Shown one piece after another: positions 33,240 through 43,368 of a stretch of DNA of 64,000 bases. The notes under the pieces are model-generated. The model saw nothing but the letters and a program-made list of their open reading frames with translations. It was not told the DNA's origin and did no database searches. Source of the stretch: Berberis thunbergii (Eukaryota; Streptophyta; Magnoliopsida; Ranunculales; Berberidaceae); NCBI GenBank assembly GCA_003290165.1, contig QNQO01000221.1:1-64000 (forward strand), in the 5' to 3' direction. Within the stretch, counting starts at the first letter, position 1; every line of letters begins with the position of its first letter. Made by a program: the position numbers and the translations under genes.

Positions 33240-34345
33240 TTACCTTCACGTGCATAAATTGTTTGGCATTACCTTCACATGCATAGGTTGTTGCCATGGA
33301 TATAGGTGGAGCACCTTTAGAACCTGATGCAAATAGTTCAATTGGAAATGTAAGAAAAAGAACAATATATAAGATAAAATGGTAGATGAACATTTTTTCT
33401 TTACATCACTAACTAAGAAGTAAGAGGTGAACATTTAAAACTCCAACCACCATCTCACTTGATAATGAGTTCTTATAGTGATCCTCGAATAAATTCAATC
33501 AGATTGAAGTTATGAACTAATGAAGTTATTATCTTCGAATATTAGAACCTACATTGCAGCAATCAATTGGTAGAACTAACTACTATCGGTCATTCTGTTT
33601 AAGTGAGAAATTAAGTGGTCAGAAAAACAAAGCCCAGGTAAGTACACCTAAATTATCAAGAAATAAAGAGTTTTGCATCTAGAGTTTAGTGGTGTTTTTT
33701 AGCTTCAATGGCATCATTGAATTCTGTAGCCTAAAAATTTCTTATCTTCAACATACATTGCTGATGAAAAAGATTTTTTACTTGGCTATGAAATGCAATC
33801 CCATGCTTGCTCCTTCGGGTGCTTCTTCATCAGTTCAGCTTGACCAAATGCAAAAGCTTGATATCTTCTGGCTCGAAGGTTTAAGCACTACAAGTTTGGA
33901 GCACCATGCTCGACCAGTCAAGAATTGCACTTTGACCATAAAATATTTACATACTACTTGCATATCCAACTGACCTTTTTTAATATTGTGTATTTTCTTA
34001 AATCAAAACGAGATTCAAAAAAAAATTCACATTTTGCATATTTAACTACCGAGCCAAGTTTGACACATATATCCTAAAGGCCATGAGATAAAATACCACT
34101 GAAAGAAAAGCGTCAAGAATTGACCTGTCCAAATCATAAATCTGTCTGAAGTTGCTGTGAATGTTGGAGTTTTTACCAAATACATCCACACTTGGAAAAA
34201 ATTTAATTGCTTTATAGACTTGAAAAACGTTACATAAGCATTGGCAGGAACCACATGATGAAACCCCAAGGTCCTCAGTACACATCAACAAAAGGCCCAT
34301 GGTACAAATGGTCTATTGTGTATCTGCCATAGAGAATAGCAACAC
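33240..34345 (-). pseudogene. Minus-strand gene relic, unit 9
   Basis: Blocks in minus-strand order: GRYTIDHLYHGPFVDVY near 34285-34335; a segment with VVPANAYVTFF near 34205-34265; VDVFGKNSNIHSNFRQIYDL ending at a GTCAAT donor (exon start at plus-strand 34125); the counterpart of the 144-base exon at 33782-33924 (ILDWSSMVLQT, then a stop, later KLLHLVKLN); and SKGAPPISMATTYACE near 33279-33327. Frame-breaking changes are present in at least two blocks. Confidence 0.5.
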
Positions 34346-35061
34346 ATAGGGTCAATTCCATAATTGCTACCAATAACATCTTAAAAGAAGTTAAAGCATG
34401 ACATACACATATAGTCAATTCCATAAACTTCCAATTAACGTTTTAAAAATTGTAGACTTATGGGCAACCCAAGTGATCCTCACTTGTTATTAAAAGTAAA
34501 GAAAATTTGATTCCGCATGGCACAATGAAATCAATAGTTAACAACTCTCACTTCTCTTCTTCCTATGTAGAATTCCAACTCTCTCTGTCTCTCCCAAGTG
34601 ACAATACAGCCCTTATTATTTTAATAAAAAAAAAACCACTCTTGAATATGCTAAAAGATCCTCCAATACTTTCTCATGTTTTGTTTTTATCACTTTTCCC
34701 AAGTAGTATCTGAACTGGTAATACTATAATCTTAAGTCACTCTTGGAAAAACAGTTAAAAAGTTCTCTATTAATTTTGCTTCAGTTCTCTGTTGTTCTTT
34801 ACTATAATGTCCACGAGAGGCTGTGAATAAAATCAAGGGAATGAACTTTAAGTTCATCTTAACGGAGTGCCCCATAGTGATATGCTCCTTGAGGATATCT
34901 ACTTCCTTCTCTAGGATCACTCAAGCCTTTCTGTTTAAATAAAGCGTACATCAAAGGGGATTCATAAGGAATCAAAACACACACGGAACATATATACCAA
35001 CAAACATAGTAACATGTACAAGCGTATACCTACATTATAGTGAGTGTGAGTGAGAAGTACC
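34346..35061 (+). other. 5' flank of copy 9
   Basis: Conserved block GGAGTGCCCCATAGTGAT near 34864. A partly kept TATA-like stretch TTTAAATAAAG lies near 34936, about 125 bases before the ATG. No gene is seen. Confidence 0.5.
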
Positions 35062-35372
35062 ATGGAAGTTGCAGCTGCTGGGGTACTAACTCAATGCATT
35101 CAGGTAGCATGGAAAACTTCATTCGACTTGGGGAAAGATTGAAGACCATACCATCGCAACTCGAGTTGTGCCCTTCATCAATTGAAAAAGGGTCATCCAA
35201 ACAATTTTTCTCAGAGAAGGAGGATATCATTCCCAACTAAGCAAACATGGAGCAGGTGCTCCTTGTACAGCAACCAATTACTCCTCCCAATCTTCTTCGC
35301 CTGCAGTAGTGTCTCAAGGAGGTGAAACAACAGAATTTAGATTGTCTTGTATTAACGAAAAGTGAAATGCAT
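35062..35372 (+). pseudogene. Small Cys-rich gene, copy 9 (nonsense codon, Cys lost)
   Basis: Starts MEVAAAGVLTQCIQ. The second conserved Cys is lost (VAWKTS in place of EGCLSS), TGA replaces the CGA Arg codon before RPYHRN, and the first Cys of CxC has become Ser (NSSCALH). The Cys pair in GCSNNC is also lost (GHPNNF). A short deletion in the tail near 35265 shifts the frame. This is one of the more decayed copies. Confidence 0.82.
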
Positions 35373-35599
35373 TGGAGTAGGCTTCTCCATGCCTGATACA
35401 CTCCCCCTGATTCAAAATGGTTTAGGGGGGAGTCTGTCAATGTTATTTTACCATGTATATCAATAGAATTTTTGAAAAGCTGTTTCAATCTAATTTATTT
35501 AGTATTCATACAATGTTCCACGTGCATTACTTTGACGACACAGAAAAATACTATAAAATAGAGCAGAGTGCATATTTTAATTCACCGTATTGTGGGCGA

Positions 35600-35845
35600 C
35601 TACAAGCACCGTGCTGCCAATTAAAAATGTAAATAATAATATAGGTCTTCATGAGATCTTGGGAGGTTGGCCCATACTACCGCTGGTAGTCTAAGGATCA
35701 CACCCAACTCCTGAACATATTTATGAACAGCAAAATCTCTTGGCATTTAACATTTGGTTTAAAAATATTGTGGAAGTCACCTTCACATGCATAGGTGGCA
35801 GGGTATTTGATATAGGTATAGTACCTCTGTATAGCGTGATGCAAG
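35600..35845 (-). pseudogene. Minus-strand exon relics, unit 10
   Basis: At about 35780-35840 the minus strand reads LYRGTIPISNTLPPMHVK followed by GTGACT, an open version of the recurring exon. Near 35605-35700 lies a degraded counterpart of the HGPTTQ exon with stops. The set is interrupted by the LTR element that follows at 35966. Confidence 0.5.
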
Positions 35846-35965
35846 TAGTTCAACTGCAAAAGTGAGAAAGAGAACAGTAAATTGCACAAATTGCACATTT
35901 TTTTTCTTTGCATTACTAACTAAGAAATAACCAATCAAGAGTCAGAATCGCACATAATAAGGACT

Positions 35966-36342
35966 TGTTAGAGAATAGAAGTCAATACATCCTATTGTTA
36001 GGAAAATATCTTTCAGTATTAGGAAATACATCCTATTGTTAGGAAAATATATTTTAGCATATTGTGTTGCAAGTTTTATGGGATTAGAAGTTTTATGGGG
36101 TTAGGAAACTTTCCGATGGCTAGTAATTTGTTTCGTTGGTTTGGGAGGTTTCCTAGTGTATGGTGGTTTCCAATTGTATTTTGGTTTCCTAAGTTTGGTT
36201 AGATTTCCTATTGTATTTTGGTTTCCTAAGTTTGCTAGGTTTCCTATTTCTATTAGGTTAGGTCAAAGTTAGCTCTATATAAGCTTGTATTCTATTCAAT
36301 GAAGAAAGAAAAAAACAATATTTTCAATACAATTCCTTTACA
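35966..36342 (+). repeat. 5' LTR of the non-autonomous element
   Basis: TGTTAGAGAATAG...TTTACA. Contains TATATAAG near 36278 as a likely promoter. The primer site TGGTATCAGAGC follows at 36343-36354. Confidence 0.95.
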
Positions 36343-36569
36343 TGGTATCAGAGCTACTTTCTTTGGTAACCTAAGACTCTGGAGATTCAAGCTCTTCCCC
36401 GCCTCTGACGACTATGCAAGAGGCGGGGGAGGGATGACAGCAGGAGAAACATCCTCGACAACAAAGTTCAACTAAATTGAAGGGAAATTACACTCTACAA
36501 CAACTTCATGCATATCAGCAACACGCCGCCAACCTGCAATTCAATCAAGGAAGGGGGGCCAACTATAAC

Positions 36570-37110
36570 AAAATCTATGTTGTCTCGAATTGAGCTCTAC
36601 CACTCAAATTGAGCAATACCAAAATCTATGTTGTCTCGAATTGAGCTCTACCACTCAAATTGAGCAATACCAAAATCTATGTTGTGTTGTCTCGAATTGA
36701 GCTCTACCACTCAAAAATTGAGCAATACCAAAATCTATGTTGTGTTGTCTCGAATTGAGCTCTACCACTCAAATTGAGCAATACCAAAATCTATGTTGTC
36801 TCGAATTGAGCTCTACCACTCAAATTGAGCAATACCAAAATCTATGTTGTGTTGTCTCGAATTGAGCTCTACCACTCAAAAATTGAGCAATACCAAAATC
36901 TATGTTGTGTTGTCTCGAATTGAGCTCTACCACTCAAATTGAGCAATACCAAAATCTACGTTGTCTCGAATTGAGCTATACCACTCAAATTGAGCAAATA
37001 CCAAAATCTATGTCTCGAATTGAGCAATACTACTCAAATTGAGCAATACCAAAATCCGTGTTGTCTCGACTTGAGCAATACCACTCGAATTGAGCAATAC
37101 CAAGACTCGT
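36570..37110 (+). repeat. Minisatellite with higher-order structure
   Basis: About ten units of 48-58 bases, each starting AAAATCTATG and containing CTCGAATTGAGC. The first seven are precise: 51, 51, 58, 56, 51, 58, 56 bases, starting at 36570, 36621, 36672, 36730, 36786, 36837 and 36895. Units 2-4 and 5-7 form a repeated trimer of 165 bases. Later units are diverged. CTCGAATTGAG is itself nearly palindromic with CTCAAATTGAG. Spacing and divergence do not fit a CRISPR array. Confidence 0.93.
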
Positions 37111-37208
37111 CCAGACTCGACGATAATGATTTCTTCACCAAATAGGACTTCAAAGTTTCCTCCAAGCTGCACATTTCGTCTGCATCTACATGTCCAGCTT
37201 GCGGGGGG

Positions 37209-37584
37209 TGTTAGAGAATAGAAGTCAATACATCCTATTGTTAGGAAAATATCTTTCAGTATTAGGAAATACATCCTATTGTTAGGAAAATATATTTTAG
37301 CATATTGTGTTGCAAGTTTTATGGGATTAGAAGTTTTATGGGGTTAGGAAACTTTCCGATGGCTAGTAATTTGTTTCGTTGGTTTGGGAGGTTTCCTAGT
37401 GTATGGTGGTTTCCAATTGTATTTTGGTTTCCTAAGTTTGGTTAGATTTCCTATTGTATTTTGGTTTCCTAAGTTTGCTAGGTTTCCTATTTCTATTAGG
37501 TTAGGTCAAAGTTAGCTCTATATAAGCTTGTATTCTATTCAATGAAGAAAGAAAAGAACAATATTTTCAATACAATTCTTTACA
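37209..37584 (+). repeat. 3' LTR of the non-autonomous element
   Basis: Direct partner of 35966-36342 with only two or three differences, preceded by the GCGGGGGG polypurine tract and followed by the second GGACT. Confidence 0.95.
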
Positions 37585-37783
37585 GGACTTCTTAAAATTC
37601 TCTTCAAACGAATTCAATCTCAAGAGAGAGAGTTTTGCTTGTAGAGGTTAGTGTGGTATGGTTTAGATTGAATGAAACCTTTGAACACCCTGACTACAAA
37701 TAAAATACATTATACTACACATATCGATATCCCACTCTGTCGAAGGAGTGCTTCTAGGGAGCCTGGGTCTGCTGCCTGGGTTT

Positions 37784-37894
37784 GCAGCCTGGGTGGCATT
37801 TTTACACTTTTACGCCTGCCTTTTTAACTACTCTTTAAATATAACAACAACAAAGGAGGGGCAAAAGGATAATCCCCCCCCCCCCCCAGGCTGC
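37784..37894 (+). mobile_element. Possible small inverted-repeat element with poly-C
   Basis: Starts GCAGCCTGGG and ends CCCAGGCTGC, an inverted repeat of ten bases with an expanded C run at the right end. Two further copies of GCCTGGGT lie just to the left. It has no match in the other array units. It could be a tiny MITE; no clear target duplication is visible. Confidence 0.35.
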
Positions 37895-38847
37895 AATACT
37901 ATACATGTACTTGATATGAAGCAATATTATTTAATCCACATTGCTAGTTCAACTTTTTTAGAACCTCAAATGAGATATCAACTGACCAAACCTCTTCTTT
38001 ATAAGTTTTCCTTTTAAAAGCATGTGGGACTGGGGGTATGGCCATCATACTTTACAAGTTCCATATGGGCCCTCATTTTTAGATTTTTTTTTTCCTTTTA
38101 GTGAGATATGTACAGAGCAAAAATGGTGAAATTTAAGATGTAGGGCTCGGTACTCCACATGCATTTGCCACTCCAAAGAATAAATCAACCCAAAGCACTA
38201 TATTACCCCAACCACCTAGGAAGTTCTTCCAATTTCCTCTAAAATAACCTTAAACGATGTTGAATGGAATGGTTGACCACCATCTAATTCAGAAAGGTCC
38301 ACTTAGTACTGGTGCTCCATCTTATAACAACTAAATTTCATAACAGGTACGTAAGGCCTTTTCTAACATAAAACAAAAGTTGATATCTTCGCAAGATGTT
38401 GATCTACAAATGATCTTCACTTTGTGATTAACAAAAGCGAAGAGAAATATTCTCCACTTTCCACAATGAATTCCATAGTAACCAACCTCCCCTTTCTTCT
38501 TCCCAAGTAAACTTTCAACTTATTCCACTTTCCCTCCTCTTTCCCAAAGCATTGGTCCTACTTGTATGCAATATTTTTATCATCAAGCACTCATGAATAA
38601 TCATAAATAAATAAGCACTCTTGAATAAATAAAAGATTCTCCTAACCTTTCTCAAGTGTTTCCCTCATTTCACCCAAGTAACGTGTTCAATCTCTAATAC
38701 TATAATATAAACCACTCAAGGAAAACAAAAAACAATAAAAAAAAGTCCATTATTTTATTTGAAGTTCTTTACCTTGTTTTCACTCCAATGTCCATGGAAG
38801 GTCACGAAAACATAGAGAATAAATACCGAAGACTTTGCCAGTATACT
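37895..38847 (+). other. 5' flank of copy 10
   Basis: Begins with array flank resembling 24420-24580 and continues from about 38230 as the same flank type as 15070-15690. No gene is seen. Confidence 0.5.
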
Positions 38848-38926
38848 AACGGATTAACCCATGGTGATTCAGTCCTTGGAGATATCTACTTCAGTCCCAA
38901 ATACTATTTGTGCCTTCCTATTTAAA
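38848..38926 (+). promoter_or_regulatory. Putative core promoter of small gene copy 10
   Basis: Conserved block CGGATTAACCCATGGTGATT, then TCCTTGGAGATATC, then TATTTAAA at 38919-38926, about 111 bases before the ATG. Same arrangement as copy 3. Confidence 0.55.
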
Positions 38927-39036
38927 CAGAAGGAAAGCTTCATTAGTAACCTGACCACAAGCAAAACACACTCATTCACAAATAAACCAATAATCTAATA
39001 ATACCTTCACTATAGTGTGAGTGGAAAGTAGAGAGA

Positions 39037-39360
39037 ATGGATGCTGCAGTAGCTGGCGTATTCCTTCAATGTGTGCAAGGAGGATGCCTATCATCATTCG
39101 ACATGGGAAAAGAACGAAGACCATACCATCGTAACTGCAGCTGTGCCCTGCATCAATCGAAAGAGAGTTGTTCCGGCAACTGTTCACAGAGAAGGAAGAT
39201 ATCATTCCCTACAAAACAAACATGGAGCAAGTGTTCCTTGTCCATGGCAGCTGCCAATTACTCCTATCAATCTTCTTCAGCTGCAGTTGTCCAGGGTGGA
39301 GAAACAATACAATTGGGACAGTGTTCTATGACTGAAGAGGTTTATTCAAGGCAGACTTGA
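39037..39360 (+). CDS. Small Cys-rich protein, array copy 10 (107 aa)
   Basis: Open and full length, closest to copy 3. Cys at residues 12, 17, 34, 36, 45, 49 and 66; core RRPYHRNCSCALHQSKESC; basic region RRKISFPTKQTWSKC; Ser/Gln-rich tail ending YSRQT. No secretion signal or membrane helix is seen. Leader, start context (GAGAGAATGGATGC) and TATA-like box match copy 3. The extra Cys of the copy 3 tail is Tyr here, so that one is not part of the conserved set. The codons for the core are unchanged between copies 3 and 10, while the tail varies, which suggests the core matters. Function unknown. Confidence 0.7.
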   Translation: MDAAVAGVFLQCVQGGCLSSFDMGKERRPYHRNCSCALHQSKESCSGNCSQRRKISFPTKQTWSKCSLSMAAANYSYQSSSAAVVQGGETIQLGQCSMTEEVYSRQT

Positions 39361-40461
39361 ATGCGATAGCAGGGATAGTTTGAGGCAATTTTTTTTTTCT
39401 CAAAACCATTTTTTACCTTGACTTATACACTTCCTGAGACTTCATGGTCTACAGGGAAGAATGTACATATTTTTCTCATGTACATCAATAGAACTTTTGC
39501 ACAGCCATTTCATTACTCTACAGTAGAATCTTCCATATGCATTATGCATTTACAGGGAATGACATAAATGTTTGGTTCAGAAGTAAGGCTGAATTCGTTT
39601 TCAGTTGATGAAACACAAACTGAATCACAACTCAGACTCACTTTGATACTGAACAAGCTAGCGCTTCCATATGTATTATGCATTTATAGGGAATGACATA
39701 AATGTTTGGTTCAGAAGTAAGGCTTCACAAAGGCTGAATTCATTTTCAGTTGATGAATCACAACTCAGACTCACTTTGATCCTGAACAAGCTAGCGAGGT
39801 TCAACAGCGAAATTAGTAAATAACTATATGAAAACACATTAACATTACTTCTAATTATTTCAATAGATGCATTTATGTTACTTATTTATTTCATTAGTTT
39901 TTACAATAGGAAAGGTCTTACAGTTGTATTCCTTTATTATATTTATTATAGCACATTGAGGTGATTACAAGAGAGAAGTATGGTAATCAGTGGAGAAAAT
40001 AGACGAGGAGCACACAATGCCCATCCCGTATTGTTTTAAGCACTTAACTGCAGCATATACTTTAAACTTAATAGCGACAAAAAAAAAAGAATTTTAATGA
40101 ATAAGTGATGAAAAAAATTGTTTTTCTACAGTTTTTAACAAATTTTTGTAGGAGTTTGTCATCATGTGAGTCTAGCGTAACTTAAAAACAAAGCTTTTCA
40201 TAAATGATTGTTTTTCATGTGGCAAATGAAGAATGATACTAGGGGGTGAAACTTTGGAGATAGAAAAATGCTATGGAAGACGAGAAAAGCATATTTTCTA
40301 GATTAACCTGCAAGAGGGAGCATCTTACAAATGTAAATATTCATGATATGCCAAGGTGTCAGATGTTGGGTGCTTGGCCCATGCCATCTTTTTTATGCCT
40401 CCAGTTATGGAACGATCCAGATTACATAATGGCAGAATCCCAAGCTTCAAGGGAGAGTTGG
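39361..40461 (+). other. 3' flank of copy 10 with local duplication and exon relics
   Basis: Matches 16199-17185. A segment of about 70 bases is duplicated here (CATTATGCATTTACAGGG near 39538 and CATTTATAGGGAATG near 39679). On the minus strand near 40310-40440 is the counterpart of the WHGPSTQ block (GATGGCATGGGCCAAGCACC). The flank is cut by Copia C at 40462. Confidence 0.55.
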
Positions 40462-41175
40462 TACCTGGCCTAGTTTCACATATCCGACTGACTGATCAAT
40501 AAAGACTTCTTCTTCTAATACGCCATTCAAGAAAGCGGATTTGACATCCATCTGATGAATCTTCCAATGCTTTTGAGCTGCTAAAGCAATAACCATCCGG
40601 ATGGTGTCCATCCTAGCAACTGGAGCAAACACTTCGTAGTAATCAATTCCCAGCTTTTGATTGTACCCTTTCACAACCAGCCGAGCCTTCAACCTGTCCA
40701 CCATGCCATCAGCCTTGTACTTAGTCTTATATACCCATTTAACGCCAATGGATTTTTTTCCTGGTGGAAGGCAAGTCAGCTCCCATGTGTCATTCTTTTC
40801 TATGGCATGAATTTCATCATCCATTGCTCGCAGCCAACCACTATCTTGAGAAGCTTCAGCAAAGTGGACTGGATCATAATCTGCAAACAAAGAAAAATTA
40901 ACTAGTTCTTCATCAGAAACCAGAGCAGTATTGCTTATAACATAGTCTTGCAAACGGGCTGGAAGAACACGAGTATGACTGGAAGTACGGACAGCTTGTG
41001 GCACCATAGAAGAGGAAGAATCATCAACGAGAGATGAAGAGGAAACAACTTGAGAAGGGGAACCAAAAGCAGTACTAGAATTCTGTACTGGCTCATCATG
41101 TTGATGCTCTCCATGTTCAACTAGCTCATCTATCGGAAGGCCAAAGAGTTCTCTTTCTGGTTTCGTCCAGCCCAA
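40462..41175 (-). pseudogene. Copia C reverse transcriptase N-terminal half
   Basis: Open frame with an acidic/Ser-rich linker, then the RT start: WLRAMDDEIHAIEKNDTWEL, KWVYKTKYKADG, KARLVVKGYNQKLGIDYYEV, VARMDTIRMVIALAAQ and QMDVKSAFLNG with the first catalytic Asp. It ends three residues after YVKLGQ where the element is cut, before the YVDD motif. It cannot function. Confidence 0.9.
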
Positions 41176-42093
41176 GATTCATCTTCACTGAACTGAACGT
41201 CGCGGCTAATAATGACTAAATCCGTCGTCGGATTAAAAAGCCTATAGCCCTTTGTACGGTCACTGTAACCAAGAAAAATGCATTTGTCACCTTTGGCATC
41301 AACTTCTTCTGCTCCCAGCTGGTACATGAGCATATGCGACACACCCAAAGACACGAAGTGTTTCCACATTTGGTTTATGACCAGTCCATGCTTCTTCCGG
41401 AGTCATATCCGGTACACTCTTCGTAGGACATCTGTTTAAAATATAAGCAGCACACGAAACTGCTTCAGCCCAAAATATTTTAGGCAAATGCTTGTAATGC
41501 AACATGCTCCTGGCCATTTCAACAAGACTGCGATTTTTCCGCTCGGCTACGCCATTTTGCTGAGGAGAGTAACTAGCAGTCAACTAATGTTTAATGCCTT
41601 GAGTTTTGCAAAACTCAACGAAGGCATAAGAGGTATATTCTCCACCTATATTTGTGCGGAACACCTTCAAGGAATAACCACTTTGGGTCTCTGCATACGC
41701 TTTGAATTCTTTGAACTTATCAAAAGCTTCTGACTTATGCTTCAGAAAATAGAGCCATGTTTTCCTACTATAGTCATCAATGAAGGTAAGGAAATATCGG
41801 TTACCTCCATGAGTGATCATCTCCATTGGACCGCAAATATTTGAATGCACGAGAGATAACGGATGGGAAGCTCTTTGATGATGGCTTGCTAGAAAAGGAT
41901 CCCTGTGTTGTTTTCCAAGAATACAACCTTCACATAACCGATCAAAAGTATCCAGAATAGGTAGACCAGTTAAAATCTCCTTCTTAGCTAGCAATCGCAA
42001 GCTATTAAAATTCAGATGACCAAACCGAAAATGCCATATCCAATTAGCATCCAGAACAATAGGGCTAAAAGAACATATAGACTCAGTTTGCAA
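41130..42093 (-). pseudogene. Copia C integrase, catalytic Asp residues changed
   Basis: N-terminal zinc region WHFRFGHLNFNSLRLLAKKE and CEGCILGKQ; core HSNICGPM (family HTD/HSD, here Asn), FRTNIGGEYTS (family TDNGGE, here Asn), then a stop after GIKH at 41584, and [15 protein letters not shown] with the catalytic Glu. A frameshift lies near 41330-41350 and the C-terminal region FLGYSDRTKGYRLFNP is in the next frame. Both catalytic Asp positions read Asn, so the protein would be dead even without the frame breaks. Confidence 0.88.
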
Positions 42094-42809
42094 AAGCAGA
42101 GGAAAAAGGGACTCTTAGTCATCTTCACCTTAGCAACAATCTCCTTCTTTTTATTCTCAATAGTGCACTCGCCTTCATCGATAATGAACCAAAGTCCATT
42201 GACAGATAACTGTCCCATACTCCTCAGATTCCAGTGCAAGCTTGGAACATAAAAGACGTCACGAATATGCTGACGAGACTCATCTTGTAGACGATAAAGA
42301 ATTATACCTCTGCCCATAATGGGAACTTTAGCCTTGTTCCCGAATTTCACGACTCCACGAACAGATTCATCAAGATGTGAAAACAGCTCCTTGTTTCCAC
42401 ACATGTGATTGCTACATCCAGTATTCAAGTACCATGTATTGAGAGTTTCTTCGTCTTCCGAAGGGTTGCAAGCTAAAAACAAGGTTGTTGCTTCCTCTAT
42501 CTCAACAAAGCTAGCATGTTCAGAATTCTTTTGTAATTGAACTTTGCATTCTGACTTATAATGCCCATACTTTAGACACCAAAAGCACTCAATTGTGGAT
42601 TTATCATACCTTCGGTTGTCGGAAGTTGGGTGTCCAAACTTCTGGCCCTTGCTTGTGTTGTAACGGCTACCAGCTCTTCCTGAACTTGTACTTCCTTTCT
42701 CTGTCAGATCAACGTTGCTTTGAAAAGCTTGTTCAACCACCACCACGCTTCTTTGATTCATCCTATGTTCATGAGCACAGAGTGAACCCATGAGTCCTTC
42801 AATAGTCAA
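42012..42809 (-). pseudogene. Copia C gag end and protease
   Basis: Zinc knuckle CFWCLKYGHYKSEC near 42545-42590, then the retropepsin site WYLNTGCSNHMCGNKE near 42395-42440. The catalytic Asp is Asn (AAT). The domain continues FYVPSLHWNLRSMGQL and closes near 42110, where a stop and frame change precede integrase. Confidence 0.88.
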
Positions 42810-43337
42810 GCTTGAAGAGGCTTGCCTTTTTCAATCGCAGCAACAACGTAGTCAAATCTGGGTGTCAGTGACCTCATGATTTTTTCGATAACACGCAAAT
42901 CATCTAACTTCTCTCCATTAGCACGCATCTGATTTACTACAAATTCAACCTGAGAAAAATAAATAGTAACAGACTCAGTTTCAAGCATTAACAAAGTTTC
43001 GAATTCACCTCGTAAGGTTTGCAACCATACACTTTTCACCTTCTCATCCCCTTTGTAGAACTTCTGCAATAACTCCCAGGCCTCTTTAGCTGTCAAGGCC
43101 CTCGAAATTCTTGTCCTTCCTTTTGCTCTCTCTCAAACTATCCACCTGGACTTGAGAAAGAGCTGCAGCTGCTGCTGCATCTGCTAGGTCATTATACCCC
43201 GACTCAATAACTTCTGACAGCTCCTGAAAGCCAAATAGGGCTCTCATCTGGATACACCAATGATCAAAGTTCTTTCCGACAAACTTCGGAAGTTGGGGCT
43301 GAATAGAACCGCTCATCATTGTCACAACTGTGAACAA
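42806..43337 (-). pseudogene. Copia C gag N-terminal part
   Basis: Starts near 43313 with SGSIQPQLPKFVGKNFDHWC and continues TAKEAWELLQKFYKGDEKVK and RSLTPRFDYVVAAIE, the UBN2/DUF4219-type Gag of plant Copia. A frameshift near 43090 divides it in two and another near 42806 separates it from the knuckle part. Confidence 0.88.
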
Positions 43338-43368
43338 TTGAAACTGGACAAATTATAAAGGACTTATG

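Larger units (their letters stand above)
35966..37584 (+). mobile_element. Non-autonomous LTR retrotransposon with internal minisatellite
   Basis: Two nearly identical LTRs of 376-377 bases surround only 866 bases of non-coding sequence. The target duplication GGACT is perfect (35961-35965 and 37585-37589). A primer site follows the first LTR and a polypurine tract GCGGGGGG precedes the second. It encodes no protein, so it must borrow enzymes from an autonomous element, like TRIM or LARD elements. LTR similarity and the intact duplication point to recent insertion. A diverged relative lies in opposite orientation at 50648-52213. Confidence 0.95.

Noticed and set aside
36570..37110. Regular repeats resembling a CRISPR array
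   Set aside because: Plant DNA, units are contiguous without unique spacers, and the array lies inside an LTR element.
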